Assembly: GCA_964458605.1 (NCBI GenBank) | Contig: CAYWLS010000036.1 | Span: 1-33,882 of the forward strand | Reading direction: 5' to 3' | DNA length: 33,882 bases | Source of the DNA: JBBSNV01 sp964458605 | GTDB taxonomy: Bacteria; Pseudomonadota; Alphaproteobacteria; Reyranellales; JAQSWP01 | Shown: piece by piece, positions 1 to 9,938 of the stretch | Numbering within the stretch: the first letter of the stretch is position 1 | How the letters are laid out: each line of letters begins with the position of its first letter | The notes under the pieces: generated by a model | The model's input: only the letters and a program-made list of their open reading frames with translations | What the model was told of the DNA's origin: nothing | The model's database searches: none | Made by a program: the position numbers and the translations under genes

Positions 1-1451
1 GCATGCTGATGGCGGCGCTGCGGCTGAACATCCCGACGGTGTTCGTCTCCGGCGGTCCGATGGAAGCGGGCAAGGTGGTGCTGCGCGGCAAGGAGCACGC
101 CATGGACCTGGTCGACGCCATGGTGGCGGCGGCCGACGACAAGATGACCGATCAGGAAGTCGCGACGATCGAGCGCTCGGCCTGCCCGACCTGCGGCTCC
201 TGCTCCGGCATGTTCACCGCCAATTCGATGAACTGCCTGACCGAGGCGCTGGGCCTGTCGCTGCCGGGCAACGGCTCGGTGCTGGCCACCCATGCCGACC
301 GCGAGCGGCTGTTCCTTGAGGCCGGCCGGCTGGTGGTCAACCTGGCGCGACGCCACTACGAGCTGGACGACGCCAGCGTGCTGCCGCGCGCGGTGGCCAG
401 CTTCGCGGCGTTCGAGAACGCCATGACGCTCGACATCGCCATGGGCGGCTCGACCAACACGGTGCTGCATCTGCTGGCCGCCGCACACGAAGCCGGCGTG
501 CCCTTCACCATGGCCGATATCGACCGGCTGTCGCGCCAGGTCCCCTGCCTGTGCAAGGTGGCGCCGGCCAAGAGCGACGTGCACATGGAAGACGTGCATC
601 GCGCCGGCGGCATCATGGCCATACTGGGCGAGCTCGATCGCGCCGGCCTGCTGCATACCGACCTGCCGACCGTGCACGCGGCCAGCCTGGCCGAAGCGCT
701 CGACCAGTGGGACGTCAAGCGCACCGACGACGGCACCACCCACACCTTCTATCGCGCGGCGCCGGGCGGCGTGCCGACCCAGGTGGCGTTCAGCCAGAAC
801 CGCCGCTACGAGACGCTCGATCTCGACCGCCGCCAGGGCACCATCCGCGACAAGGCCCATGCCTTCTCGCAGGACGGCGGCCTGGCGGTGCTGTTCGGCA
901 ACCTGGCCGAGGACGGCTGCATCGTGAAAACCGCCGGCGTCGACGAATCGATCCTGAATTTCGTCGGCCGCGCCCGCGTGTTCGAGAGCCAGGACGCGGC
1001 GGTCTCGAGCATCCTGCTGGGCGAGGTGGTGCCGGGCGACGTGGTGGTGATCCGCTACGAGGGCCCGCGCGGCGGGCCGGGCATGCAAGAGATGCTCTAC
1101 CCGACCAGCTACCTGAAATCCAAGGGCCTGGGCAAGGTCTGCGCGCTGGTGACCGACGGCCGCTTCTCCGGCGGCTCTTCGGGCCTGTCGATCGGCCATG
1201 TCTCGCCCGAGGCGGCCGAAGGCGGGACGATCGCCCTGGTGCAGGACGGCGATCGCATCGAGCTCGACATCCCCAACCGCCGCATCCACCTGGCGGTCGA
1301 CGAGGCCGAGCTGGCGGCGCGCCGCGAGCGCCAGCAGGCGATCGGCTTCCAGCCGGCGCAGCCGCGCAAGCGCGCCATCTCGACCGCGCTGCGCGCCTAT
1401 GCGTCGATGGCCACCAGCGCCGCCAAGGGCGCCGTGCGCGAAGTCAAATAG
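1..1451 (+). CDS. ilvD: Dihydroxy-acid dehydratase, 3' part (5' end outside window)
   Basis: Dehydrates 2,3-dihydroxy-3-methyl acids to 2-oxo acids, the third common step of valine and isoleucine synthesis, in the cytoplasm. The visible 482 codons correspond to roughly the C-terminal four fifths of a family that is usually about 560-620 residues long. The iron-sulfur Cys motif ACPTCGSCSGMF lies near position 190 of the window, followed by the family block TANSMNCLTEALGLSLPGNG. The segment GGPGMQEMLYPTS and the C-terminal RFSGGSSGLSIGHVSPEA block, which belong to the active-site and swivel regions, are both intact. The end, ALRAYASMATSAAKGAVRE, is the normal C-terminus. The first ATG in the window (3) is internal, because the preceding bases continue the conserved GMLMAALRLNIP segment. 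The gene converges on ppa across a hairpin. ilvC at the other window edge belongs to the same pathway. Confidence 0.96.
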   Translation, partial: MLMAALRLNIPTVFVSGGPMEAGKVVLRGKEHAMDLVDAMVAAADDKMTDQEVATIERSACPTCGSCSGMFTANSMNCLTEALGLSLPGNGSVLATHADRERLFLEAGRLVVNLARRHYELDDASVLPRAVASFAAFENAMTLDIAMGGSTNTVLHLLAAAHEAGVPFTMADIDRLSRQVPCLCKVAPAKSDVHMEDVHRAGGIMAILGELDRAGLLHTDLPTVHAASLAEALDQWDVKRTDDGTTHTFYRAAPGGVPTQVAFSQNRRYETLDLDRRQGTIRDKAHAFSQDGGLAVLFGNLAEDGCIVKTAGVDESILNFVGRARVFESQDAAVSSILLGEVVPGDVVVIRYEGPRGGPGMQEMLYPTSYLKSKGLGKVCALVTDGRFSGGSSGLSIGHVSPEAAEGGTIALVQDGDRIELDIPNRRIHLAVDEAELAARRERQQAIGFQPAQPRKRAISTALRAYASMATSAAKGAVREVK

Positions 1452-1478
1452 CGCCGCGCCGCGCAGCCAACGACGAGA

Positions 1479-1500
1479 CGGCCGGCCGCAGCGCCGGCCG
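1479..1500. terminator. GC-rich hairpin between convergent ilvD and ppa
   Basis: Perfect 8-bp arms CGGCCGGC (1479-1486) and GCCGGCCG (1493-1500) enclose a 6-nt loop and are followed on the plus side by CTTCATTT. The U-tract is weak, so this may be an inefficient intrinsic terminator for ilvD. Its place between two convergent genes supports a termination role. Confidence 0.45.
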
Positions 1501-1512
1501 CTTCATTTCCGG

Positions 1513-2052
1513 CTACGACAAGGCTTTGGCCGTGTAGCGCCGGTGCGACTGCAGGATCATCCGCCGCGCCTCGGCGGCATCGCCCCAGCGCACGATCTTG
1601 ACCCATTTTGATTCCTCCAGGTCCTTGTAGTGCTGGAAGAAATGCTCGATCTGCTGCAGCGTAATCCGCGGCAGATCGGTGGTCTCGTGAACCTTTTCGT
1701 AGCGTCGGGTCAATCGCGTCGCCGGCACGGCGATGATCTTCTCGTCGGGCCCCGCCTCGTCCTCCATCACCAGCACGCCGACCGGGCGCACCGCGATCAC
1801 CGCGCCGGGAATCAACGCACGGCTGTTGGCCACCAGCACGTCGCAGGGATCGCCGTCCTCGGACAGGGTCTTGGGGATGAAGCCGTAATTGCCGGGATAG
1901 CGCATCGGCGTGTAGAGAAAGCGGTCGACCACCAGCGCGCCCGAGGCCTTGTCGAATTCGTATTTGATCGGTTCGCCGCCGATCGGCACTTCGATCACCA
2001 CATTGACTTCGTCGGGCGCCTTGGCGCCGATCGACAGGGCTTCGAGATTCAT
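1513..2052 (-). CDS. ppa: Inorganic pyrophosphatase (family I)
   Basis: Hydrolyses pyrophosphate to two phosphates in the cytoplasm, pulling biosynthetic reactions forward. The 179-residue length is normal for bacterial family I enzymes. The sequence shows EVPIGGEPIKYEFDK near residue 21, RFLYTPMRYPGNYGFIP in the core and the metal-binding signature DGDPCDVLV, with the Asp residues that hold the Mg ions. The C-terminal HFFQHYKDLE is also typical. The ATG at 2052 is the natural start because the N-terminus MNLEALSIG matches the usual family beginning. It lies 69 nt downstream of the small gene and msrA on the same strand, so co-transcription is possible but not shown. Confidence 0.96.
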   Translation of the reverse strand: MNLEALSIGAKAPDEVNVVIEVPIGGEPIKYEFDKASGALVVDRFLYTPMRYPGNYGFIPKTLSEDGDPCDVLVANSRALIPGAVIAVRPVGVLVMEDEAGPDEKIIAVPATRLTRRYEKVHETTDLPRITLQQIEHFFQHYKDLEESKWVKIVRWGDAAEARRMILQSHRRYTAKALS

Positions 2053-2121
2053 GCGGCACTCCCGGGACAGCTAATGGGCAGAGGATGCGGCTTGGCGCGC
2101 TGTCGTCATCGGGCAGCCCGC

Positions 2122-3138
<1,017 letters not shown>

Positions 3139-3419
3139 CAGTCGGGCCTCCCGGTTCGGTGCGGCAGGGCGCACGCTCATGCGCGTCGTCCGCCGGTCAT
3201 CCCTATATGGCGCGCCGCACGCGCTTGTCGCCCCGGATCCAGCGCCATCACGTCCATTTGACCGCAAACGCGCCGCGCGTGATCGCACAGCCCCGTCGCC
3301 ATTGCCGACCCAGCCGGCTGGGGCGACACTGGGCTCCGCATCGCGCGTTGAGGCAGTATGGTTTGGCCGGCGATCGATGCGGCTTGCCCCGCGTTTCGCC
3401 GCCGACCAGGGAGTTCTTC

Positions 3420-4652
3420 ATGTCTGCAGCCGGCCGTCTGTCGTTCCATGTGCCCGAGCCCGCGGTGCGGCCCGGCGGCACGCCCGATTTCAGCGACGTC
3501 AAGATCCCGCCGGCCGGGGAAGTACGGCGGCCTCCCGTCGACGTGGCAGCGGAAGACATCCGCGACCTGGCCTATTCGATCATCCGCGTGCTGAACCGCG
3601 AGGGCGAGGCGGTCGGACCCTGGGCCGGGGAATTGAGCCAGGAGGAACTGCTGGAGGGCCTGCGCCACATGATGACCCTGCGCGCCTTCGATGCGCGCAT
3701 GCAGATGGCGCAGCGCCAGGGCAAGACCTCCTTCTACATGCAGCATATGGGCGAGGAAGCCGTGAGCTGCGCCTTCCGCAAGGCGCTGGCGCCGGGCGAC
3801 ATGAATTTCCCCACCTATCGCCAGGCCGGGCTGCTGATCGCCGATGGCTATCCGATGCGCGATATGATGGCGCAGATCTATTCCAACGAACGCGATCCGC
3901 TCAAGGGCCGGCAGTTGCCGGTGATGTATTCCTCGCGCGAGCATGGCTTCTTCTCGATCTCCGGCAATCTCGGCACCCAGTTCGTCCAGGCGGTGGGCTG
4001 GGCAATGGCCTCGGCGATGAAGCAGGACACCAGGATCGCCGCCGGCTGGATCGGCGACGGCTCGACCGCAGAATCCGACTTCCACGCCGCACTGGTATTC
4101 GCCTCGACCTACAAGGCGCCGGTGGTGCTGAACATCGTCAACAACCAGTGGGCGATCTCGACCTTCCAGGGCATCGCCCGCGGCGGCTCCGGCACCTTCG
4201 CCGCGCGCGGCCTGGGCTTCGGCATCCCCGCCCTGCGGGTCGACGGCAACGACTACCTGGCCGTCTACGCCGTGGGACGCTGGGCCGCCGAACGCGCGCG
4301 CCGCAATCTCGGCCCCACCGTGATCGAATACGTCACCTACCGCGTGGGTGCCCACTCCACCTCCGACGATCCCACCGCCTACCGGCCCAAGACCGAATCC
4401 GATGCCTGGCCGCTGGGGGATCCGGTGCTGCGGCTGAAGCATCATTTGATCCGCATTGGCGCCTGGTCGGAGGAGCGGCACGCGCAGGCCGAGGCGGAGA
4501 TCATGGCCTCGGTGATCGAAGTGCAGAAAGAGGCCGAAAGCCACGGCACCCTGCATTCGGGGCCGCACCCGTCGGCGCGCGACATGTTCGAGGGCGTCTA
4601 CGAGACCATGCCGCCGCATCTGCGCCGGCAGCGCCAGCAGGCGGGAGTCTGA
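3420..4652 (+). CDS. bkdA1: Branched-chain 2-oxoacid dehydrogenase E1 component, alpha subunit
   Basis: Thiamine-diphosphate-dependent decarboxylase subunit of the complex that converts the keto acids of Val, Leu and Ile to acyl-CoAs. The 410 residues match the length of Pseudomonas-type BkdA1 rather than the shorter pyruvate E1 alpha. The N-terminal extension with FSDVKIPPAGEVRRPPVD is typical of this subfamily. The ThDP motif starts at GDGSTAES (about 212) and closes with NIVNNQWAIS (about 238-247). The phosphorylation-loop region YRVGAHSTSDDP follows. The start at 3420 is chosen because AGGGAG lies 6 nt upstream and the open frame upstream of it shows no family similarity. This is the first gene of a four-gene operon and is divergent from msrA, with 281 nt between them. 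I see no adjacent bkdR/Lrp regulator. Confidence 0.93.
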   Translation: MSAAGRLSFHVPEPAVRPGGTPDFSDVKIPPAGEVRRPPVDVAAEDIRDLAYSIIRVLNREGEAVGPWAGELSQEELLEGLRHMMTLRAFDARMQMAQRQGKTSFYMQHMGEEAVSCAFRKALAPGDMNFPTYRQAGLLIADGYPMRDMMAQIYSNERDPLKGRQLPVMYSSREHGFFSISGNLGTQFVQAVGWAMASAMKQDTRIAAGWIGDGSTAESDFHAALVFASTYKAPVVLNIVNNQWAISTFQGIARGGSGTFAARGLGFGIPALRVDGNDYLAVYAVGRWAAERARRNLGPTVIEYVTYRVGAHSTSDDPTAYRPKTESDAWPLGDPVLRLKHHLIRIGAWSEERHAQAEAEIMASVIEVQKEAESHGTLHSGPHPSARDMFEGVYETMPPHLRRQRQQAGV

Positions 4653-4655
4653 GCC

Positions 4656-5669
4656 GTGCCGCGCAAGACGATGGTCGAGGCGATCCGCGACGCCATGGAC
4701 GTGTCGATGCAGCGCGACGACAACGTCGTGGTGTTCGGCGAGGATGTCGGCTATTTCGGCGGCGTGTTCCGCTGCACCCAGGGGCTGCAGCAGAAATACG
4801 GTGCCAGTCGCTGCTTCGACACGCCGATCAGCGAGCTCGGCATCGTCGGCGTCGCGGTCGGCATGGCGGCCTATGGCCTGCGGCCCTGCATCGAGATCCA
4901 GTTCGCCGATTACATGTATCCCGGCTACGACCAGATCGTGTCCGAGGCGGCCCGGCTGCGCTACCGCTCCAACGGCGAGTTCACCGTGCCGATGGTGGTG
5001 CGCATGCCCACAGGCGGCGGCATCTTCGGCGGCCAGACCCACAGCCAGAGCCCGGAGGCGCTGTTCACCCATGTCGCCGGGCTCAAGACGGTGGTGCCGT
5101 CCAATCCCTACGATGCCAAGGGCCTGCTGATCGCGGCGATCGAGGACAACGACCCGGTGATCTTCCTGGAGCCCAAGCGACTCTATAACGGCCCGTTCGA
5201 CGGCCATCACGAGCGACCGGTCACGCCCTGGTCCAAGCACCCGCTGGGCGAGGTGCCGGACGGCCACTACACCGTGCCGCTGGGCAAGGCGGCCATCCGT
5301 CGCGCCGGCGGCGCCGTGACGGTGCTGGCTTACGGCACGATGGTGTTCGTGGCCGAAGCCGCGGCGGCCGAGACCGGTATCGACGCCGAAGTGATCGACC
5401 TGCGCAGCCTGCTGCCCTACGATTTGGAGACCATCGTCGCCTCGGTGCAGAAGACCGGGCGCTGCGTCATCGTGCACGAAGCGACCCTGACCGGCGGCTA
5501 TGGCGCGGAACTGACGGCGCTGGTGCAGGAGCATTGCTTCTACAGCCTCGAGGCGCCGATCGCGCGGGTCACCGGCTGGGACACGCCCTACCCGCACGCC
5601 CAGGAATGGGACTACTTCCCCGGACCGGCCCGCGTCGGGCGCGCCCTCAGGGCCGTGATGGAGGCCTGA
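4656..5669 (+). CDS. bkdA2: Branched-chain 2-oxoacid dehydrogenase E1 component, beta subunit
   Basis: Partner of the alpha subunit in the E1 heterotetramer. It contributes to the ThDP site and docks on E2. The length of 337 residues is normal. Transketolase pyrimidine-binding features are visible: VFGEDVGYFGGVFR near residue 28, DTPISELGIVGVAVGMA, and IQFADYMYPGYDQIVSEAARLRY. The C-terminal domain contains VIDLRSLLPYDLETI and the ending DTPYPHAQEWDYFPG. The start is GTG at 4656, three bases after the bkdA1 stop, with GGGAG about 9 nt upstream. An internal ATG at 4671 would remove the first residues of a typical N-terminus, so GTG is preferred. It is almost certainly translationally coupled to bkdA1. 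Confidence 0.94.
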   Translation: MPRKTMVEAIRDAMDVSMQRDDNVVVFGEDVGYFGGVFRCTQGLQQKYGASRCFDTPISELGIVGVAVGMAAYGLRPCIEIQFADYMYPGYDQIVSEAARLRYRSNGEFTVPMVVRMPTGGGIFGGQTHSQSPEALFTHVAGLKTVVPSNPYDAKGLLIAAIEDNDPVIFLEPKRLYNGPFDGHHERPVTPWSKHPLGEVPDGHYTVPLGKAAIRRAGGAVTVLAYGTMVFVAEAAAAETGIDAEVIDLRSLLPYDLETIVASVQKTGRCVIVHEATLTGGYGAELTALVQEHCFYSLEAPIARVTGWDTPYPHAQEWDYFPGPARVGRALRAVMEA

Positions 5670-5670
5670 G

Positions 5671-6948
5671 ATGGGAACGCGCATCGTCAAGCTGCCCGAT
5701 GTCGGCGAAGGCGTGGCCGAGGCCGAGATCGTCGAATGGCACGTCGCGATCGGCCAGTCGGTGCTGGAGGACCAGCTCCTGGCCGCCGTGATGACCGACA
5801 AGGCCACGGTCGAGATTCCCTCGCCGGTCGCCGGCACCGTGGTAGCGCTGGGCGGCGAGGTCGGCAGCGTCATTGCCGTCGGCTCGGAGCTGGTGCGGCT
5901 GGAAGTGGCCGGCGCCAGCAACGAAGACGTCACGGCTACGCTCAAGCCGGCGGCCGAGCCACCACCGGCGAAACCGACCCCGGCTATCGCGAAGAAGGAG
6001 ACGCCGCGCGACCGGCCGCCCAAGCCTGCCGCGCAGCCCGAGACGCCGCTGCCGGTGCCGCAATCGCGGCCGGCGGTCGCCAAGCCGATCGCCGCGCCGG
6101 CGGTGCGGCGGCGCGCCCGCGAGGCCGGTATCGACCTGCGCCAGGTGCGCGGCAGCGGCCCGGCCGGTCGCATCGGCCACGACGATCTCGATGCCTTCCT
6201 GCGCGGCGGCGCTGCCAGTGCCGGCGGCGCGGCGCGCGTCGCCAACAATGCGGTCGAGACCGTCAAGGTGATCGGCCTGCGCCGGCGCATCGCCCAGAAG
6301 ATGGCGCAAGCCAAACGCCGCGCCGCCCATTTCTCCTATGTCGAGGAGGTCGATGTCACGGCGCTGGAGGAATTGCGCGCCAAGCTCAATGCCGAAGAGC
6401 GCCCCGACCGGCCGCGCCTGACCGTGATCCCGTTCCTGATGCAGGCGCTGGTCAAGGCGCTGGTCGATTTCCCCGAGATGAACGCGCTGTACGACGACGA
6501 GGCCGAGATCATCGAACGCCATGGCGGCGTGCATATCGGCATCGCCACCCAGACCGACAACGGCCTGCTGGTGCCGGTGGTGCGCCATTGCGAGGCGCGC
6601 AGCCTGTGGGATTTCGCCGCCGAAATGCGCCGCCTGGCCGAGGCGGCGCGCCAGGGCACGGCGACGCGGGCCGAGCTGTCGGGCTCGACCATCACCATCA
6701 CCAGCCTGGGGCCGCTGGGCGGCATCGTCACCACGCCGGTGCTGAACCGGCCGGAGGTGGCGATCGTCGGCGTCAACCGCCAGGCGGTGCGGCCGGTGTG
6801 GCAGGGCGGGCAGTTCGTGCCGCGCACCATGATGAACCTGTCGTCGTCCTTCGACCATCGCGTGATCGACGGCTACCAGGCGGCGCGCTTCGTGCAGCGC
6901 CTGAAGAGCCTGCTCGAAACGCCGGCAACCCTTTTCATCGAGGCGTGA
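5671..6948 (+). CDS. bkdB: Branched-chain 2-oxoacid dehydrogenase E2 (dihydrolipoyl acyltransferase)
   Basis: Core of the complex; it passes the acyl group from E1 to CoA through a swinging lipoyl arm. The 425 residues show one lipoyl domain with the modified Lys44 in MTDKATVEIPSP, then a Pro/Ala-rich linker, and a peripheral-subunit-binding domain at about 143-178 (RRRAREAGIDLRQVRGSGPAGRI). A second linker leads to the catalytic acyltransferase domain, with His396 and Asp400 in DHRVIDG. Having a single lipoyl domain is usual for BCKDH E2. The ATG follows the bkdA2 stop almost directly, and E3 starts 1 nt after this gene's stop, so all four genes form one transcription unit. Confidence 0.95.
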   Translation: MGTRIVKLPDVGEGVAEAEIVEWHVAIGQSVLEDQLLAAVMTDKATVEIPSPVAGTVVALGGEVGSVIAVGSELVRLEVAGASNEDVTATLKPAAEPPPAKPTPAIAKKETPRDRPPKPAAQPETPLPVPQSRPAVAKPIAAPAVRRRAREAGIDLRQVRGSGPAGRIGHDDLDAFLRGGAASAGGAARVANNAVETVKVIGLRRRIAQKMAQAKRRAAHFSYVEEVDVTALEELRAKLNAEERPDRPRLTVIPFLMQALVKALVDFPEMNALYDDEAEIIERHGGVHIGIATQTDNGLLVPVVRHCEARSLWDFAAEMRRLAEAARQGTATRAELSGSTITITSLGPLGGIVTTPVLNRPEVAIVGVNRQAVRPVWQGGQFVPRTMMNLSSSFDHRVIDGYQAARFVQRLKSLLETPATLFIEA

Positions 6949-6949
6949 G

Positions 6950-8356
6950 ATGGCTGAGATTTCCACCAAGCTGCTGGTGGTCGGCGGCGGACCCGGCGGC
7001 TATGTCGCGGCGATCAGGGCGGGCCAGCTTGGCCTCGACGTGGTGCTGGTCGAACAGGGCGGCCGCGACGGCGGGCTGGGCGGCACCTGCCTCAATGTCG
7101 GCTGCATCCCGTCCAAGGCCATCATCCACGCCGCCGACGCCTTCCACCAGGCGCGCCAGCAGGCGACAGCGGCGCCGCTGGGCATCCGGGTGGAGAAGCC
7201 GACCGTCGATTTCGCCCGCACCGTCGAATGGAAGGACGGCATCGTCGGCCGCCTGACCAGCGGCGTCGGCGCGCTGCTGAAGCGGCACAACGTCAAGATC
7301 CTGCACGGCCACGGCCAGATGCTCGACGGCAAGACCTGCACGGTCGAGACCGATACCGGTCGCCAAACCGTCAAGGCCGAGCATGTCGTGCTGGCGACCG
7401 GCTCGGAAGCCGCCAGCCTGGCGGCGCTGCCGTTCGGCGGCCGGGTGATCTCTTCGACCGAGGCGCTGGCCTTGACGACGGTGCCGCCCCGCCTGGCGGT
7501 GGTCGGCGCCGGCTATATCGGGCTGGAGCTGGGCACCGCCTTCGCCAAGCTGGGATCGCAGGTCACGGTGATCGAAGCCGCCGACCGCCTGCTGCCGGCC
7601 TACGACGCGGAGCTGACCCGGCCGGTGGCGCGGCGGCTGAAGGCGCTGGGCGTCGAGCTGCTGACCGGCGCCAAGGCCTCGGGCCTCGCCGCTGACAGCC
7701 AAGCGCTGCGCGTGATGCAGCAGGATGGCACGGCGCGCGACATCCCGGCCGACAGGATTCTGGTCGCCACCGGAAGGCGGCCGCGCACGGCAGCGCTTGG
7801 CCTGGACCGGCTCGACCTGACGATGAACGGGCCGTTCGTGCGCATCGACGAACGCTGCGCCACCTCGATGTTCAACGTCTGGGCGGTGGGCGACCTGACC
7901 GGCGAGCCGATGCTGGCGCATCGCGCCATGGCGCAGGGCGTGACGGTGGCCGAGATCATCGCCGGCCAGCGCCGCGTGTTCGATCCGGTGGCGATCCCGG
8001 CGGTGTGCTTCACCGATCCCGAGATCGTCACGGTCGGCCTGATGCCCGATGCCGCGCGCGCGGCGGCGGGCGACGTGCACAGCGCGCTGTTCCCCTTCTC
8101 GGCCAATGGCCGCGCCATGACCCTGGGCGCCGAGGACGGCTTCGTGCGCGTCACCGCCCGCGCCGACAACCACCTGATCCTGGGCATCGCCGCGGTCGGC
8201 GCCGGCGTCGCCGAGCTGGCCAGCACCTTCGGCCTGGCGCTGGAGATGGGCGCGCGGCTGGAGGATATCGAGGACATCATCCACGCCCATCCCACGCTGG
8301 GCGAAGCGTTCCACGAAGCCAGCCTGCGCGCGCTGGGCATGGCGCTGCATATCTGA
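6950..8356 (+). CDS. lpdV: Dihydrolipoyl dehydrogenase (E3) of the branched-chain complex
   Basis: FAD enzyme that re-oxidises dihydrolipoamide on E2 and makes NADH. The 468 residues begin with the FAD-binding GGGPGGYVAAIRAGQLG. The redox-active disulfide is Cys47/Cys52 in GGTCLNVGCIPSK. The NAD-binding motif is VVGAGYIGLELG, and the C-terminal active-site His447 and Glu452 lie in HAHPTLGE from the dimer interface. The gene is the last of the bkd operon and lies one base after the E2 stop. A perfect palindrome GTCCGGCCGGAC at 8370-8381 just downstream could form part of a weak terminator but has no U-run. The tRNA-derived repeat begins 63 nt after the gene's stop. Confidence 0.95.
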   Translation: MAEISTKLLVVGGGPGGYVAAIRAGQLGLDVVLVEQGGRDGGLGGTCLNVGCIPSKAIIHAADAFHQARQQATAAPLGIRVEKPTVDFARTVEWKDGIVGRLTSGVGALLKRHNVKILHGHGQMLDGKTCTVETDTGRQTVKAEHVVLATGSEAASLAALPFGGRVISSTEALALTTVPPRLAVVGAGYIGLELGTAFAKLGSQVTVIEAADRLLPAYDAELTRPVARRLKALGVELLTGAKASGLAADSQALRVMQQDGTARDIPADRILVATGRRPRTAALGLDRLDLTMNGPFVRIDERCATSMFNVWAVGDLTGEPMLAHRAMAQGVTVAEIIAGQRRVFDPVAIPAVCFTDPEIVTVGLMPDAARAAAGDVHSALFPFSANGRAMTLGAEDGFVRVTARADNHLILGIAAVGAGVAELASTFGLALEMGARLEDIEDIIHAHPTLGEAFHEASLRALGMALHI

Positions 8357-8419
8357 CGGCGACGAAGAGGTCCGGCCGGACGCAACGGCTCGATAAGAGG
8401 CATGTCGGATCGGGGGGAA

Positions 8420-8466
8420 ATGGTGGGCGCACCAGGGCTCGAACCTGGGACCCGCTGATTAAGAGT
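8420..8466 (-). repeat. Left direct repeat: orphan 3' half of tRNA-Lys (attL-like)
   Basis: Identical over 47 bp to 26869-26915. It covers the T-arm, the 3' acceptor strand, the encoded CCA and the anticodon loop as far as its first bases, then stops matching abruptly at 8467. No 5' half of a tRNA follows, so it cannot make a functional tRNA. It is best read as the displaced original 3' end of the tRNA gene. Confidence 0.85.
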
Positions 8467-8833
8467 TGTCTTTCTCGCTTCCTATGAGGCTGCGGAATGG
8501 CGCTACATACCGCAGCCTATAGCTGCCAGCACAACGAAGCCCAAGTCGGGAACTTGGCTGTAAGAGAGATTCTCCACTCGGTTCAATAGCTACTTGAGAA
8601 AACAGAAACCGGCTTTTCGGCCCGATATTGGGAAGCGAGCTTCTCCAACCGAACGCGTTCTCCGTGCAACCGCGCTTCCAGGCCGCAAAACGATCCAATT
8701 CTTCGGTGGCGCATTGCTGGAAATGCTAGCCTCGCGAGGCAAGGTCACGTTGGTAACCGGCAATAGTCCGCCCTCAGGTCGCTTTCGAAGAATTGCTTTC
8801 CTGGAAATCCGAGTTCACGCCTGCAAATCACTG
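8467..8833. other. Gene-free left inner margin of the island
   Basis: About 370 bp between the tRNA fragment and the ene-reductase gene. By eye it is clearly less GC-rich than the genes on either side. The only open frame of note (79 codons, minus, 8459-8698) runs into the tRNA fragment and has no recognisable motif, so I do not call it a gene. No clear terminator hairpin or operator of the GntR type was seen here. Confidence 0.5.
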
Positions 8834-9928
8834 CTATCGAGCTGGTTTGAGAAAATCAACGTCGCGCATCGAAGGATGCGAGCGGAGATACTGCGGCGGG
8901 CAGAAGAAGCTTTCGCCCAGCTCGACCGCGGCATGCCAGGGCCAGCGCGGGTCGTAGAGCATGGCGCGGGCCAGCGCCACCATGTCGGCCTGGCCGGCCG
9001 CCAGGATATCGTCGGCCTGGCGCGGCTGGGTGATCAGGCCGATCGCCATGGTCGGGATGCCGGCCTCCCGGCGGATGCGCGCGGCGAAGCCGACCTGATA
9101 GCCAGGCCCGATCTGCGGCCGCTGTTCGGGCACGGTGCCGCCGCTGGAGACGGCGATGAAGTCGCAACCGCGCGCGCGCAATTCGGTGCAGAACGCCACG
9201 CTGTCGTCGATATCCCAGCCGCCCTCGACCCAATCGGTGGCCGAGATGCGCACGCCCAGCGCCTTGCGTTCGGGCCAGACGCAGCGGATGGCGTCGAACA
9301 CTTCGAGCGGAAAGCGCATCCGGCCGGCGAGGTCGCCGCCATAGGCGTCGTTGCGCCGATTGACCAGCGGCGACAGGAACTGGTGCAGCAGATAGCCGTG
9401 CGCGGCATGCAGCTCGATCAGATCGACGCCGATCCCGTCGGCGCGCCGCACGGCCTCGACGAACGCAGTCCGGATCGCGTCCATCCCGGCCCGATCCAGC
9501 ACCGCCGGCTGGCCACGCCCCGGATAGGGGACGGCCGACGGCCCGCAGACCGGCCAGCCGCCCTGCTCCGGCGGAATGTATTTCTGGCCTTCCCAGGCGG
9601 CGGTGATCGAGCCCTTGCGGCCGGCGTGGTAGAGCTGCATGCCCAGCCGGGCACCGCCATGGCGCCGGCAGAAATCGAACACCGGCTCCAGCGCGGCGGC
9701 GTTGGCATCGCACCACAGGCCCAGGTCGCCGGCACTGCCGCGGCCGTCGGGATGGACCGCCGCCGCCTCGGCGATCAGCAGCCCCGCACCCGATACCGCC
9801 AGATGGCCCAGATGCATCATGTGCCAGTCGGTGGCGCAGCCTTGGCGCGCGGAATACTGCCCCATCGGCGAGACCACGATGCGGTTGGGCAGCTCGACCC
9901 CGCGCAGGGCGAGAGGCTGGAACAGCAC
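8834..9928 (-). CDS. NADH:flavin oxidoreductase of the Old Yellow Enzyme family (YqjM-like)
   Basis: FMN-containing TIM-barrel enzyme, expected to reduce activated C=C bonds of enones or unsaturated acids with NAD(P)H. The 364 residues fit the thermophilic-like (YqjM) class. Substrate-binding His174 and His177 with Tyr179 are in HAAHGYLLHQFLSPLVN, and Tyr25 of the QYS motif is present. The Cys usually found in SPMCxYS, which tunes the flavin potential in YqjM, is Gly23 here (SPMGQYS). The phosphate-binding end AIGLITQPRQADDIL and ALARAMLYDPRW is standard. It is the last gene of the minus-strand catabolic series, 10 nt after the monooxygenase gene, so they are very likely co-translated. The physiological substrate cannot be told from sequence. 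Confidence 0.9.
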   Translation of the reverse strand: MLFQPLALRGVELPNRIVVSPMGQYSARQGCATDWHMMHLGHLAVSGAGLLIAEAAAVHPDGRGSAGDLGLWCDANAAALEPVFDFCRRHGGARLGMQLYHAGRKGSITAAWEGQKYIPPEQGGWPVCGPSAVPYPGRGQPAVLDRAGMDAIRTAFVEAVRRADGIGVDLIELHAAHGYLLHQFLSPLVNRRNDAYGGDLAGRMRFPLEVFDAIRCVWPERKALGVRISATDWVEGGWDIDDSVAFCTELRARGCDFIAVSSGGTVPEQRPQIGPGYQVGFAARIRREAGIPTMAIGLITQPRQADDILAAGQADMVALARAMLYDPRWPWHAAVELGESFFCPPQYLRSHPSMRDVDFLKPAR

Positions 9929-9938
9929 GGCCGGCCGG

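Noticed and set aside
3177..6314. A 1045-codon open frame on the minus strand opposite the bkd genes
   Set aside because: It is antisense to E1 alpha, E1 beta and E2, which have clear family motifs. Such long mirror frames are expected in GC-rich genes with strong third-position bias, and its translation is His/Arg/Gly-rich without any domain.
8420..8466. A second functional tRNA-Lys gene
   Set aside because: Only the 3' half is present. The sequence diverges inside the anticodon loop, so no cloverleaf can form.
8459..8698. A 79-codon minus-strand frame at the left island margin
   Set aside because: It starts without a ribosome site, ends inside the tRNA-derived repeat and shows no motif.
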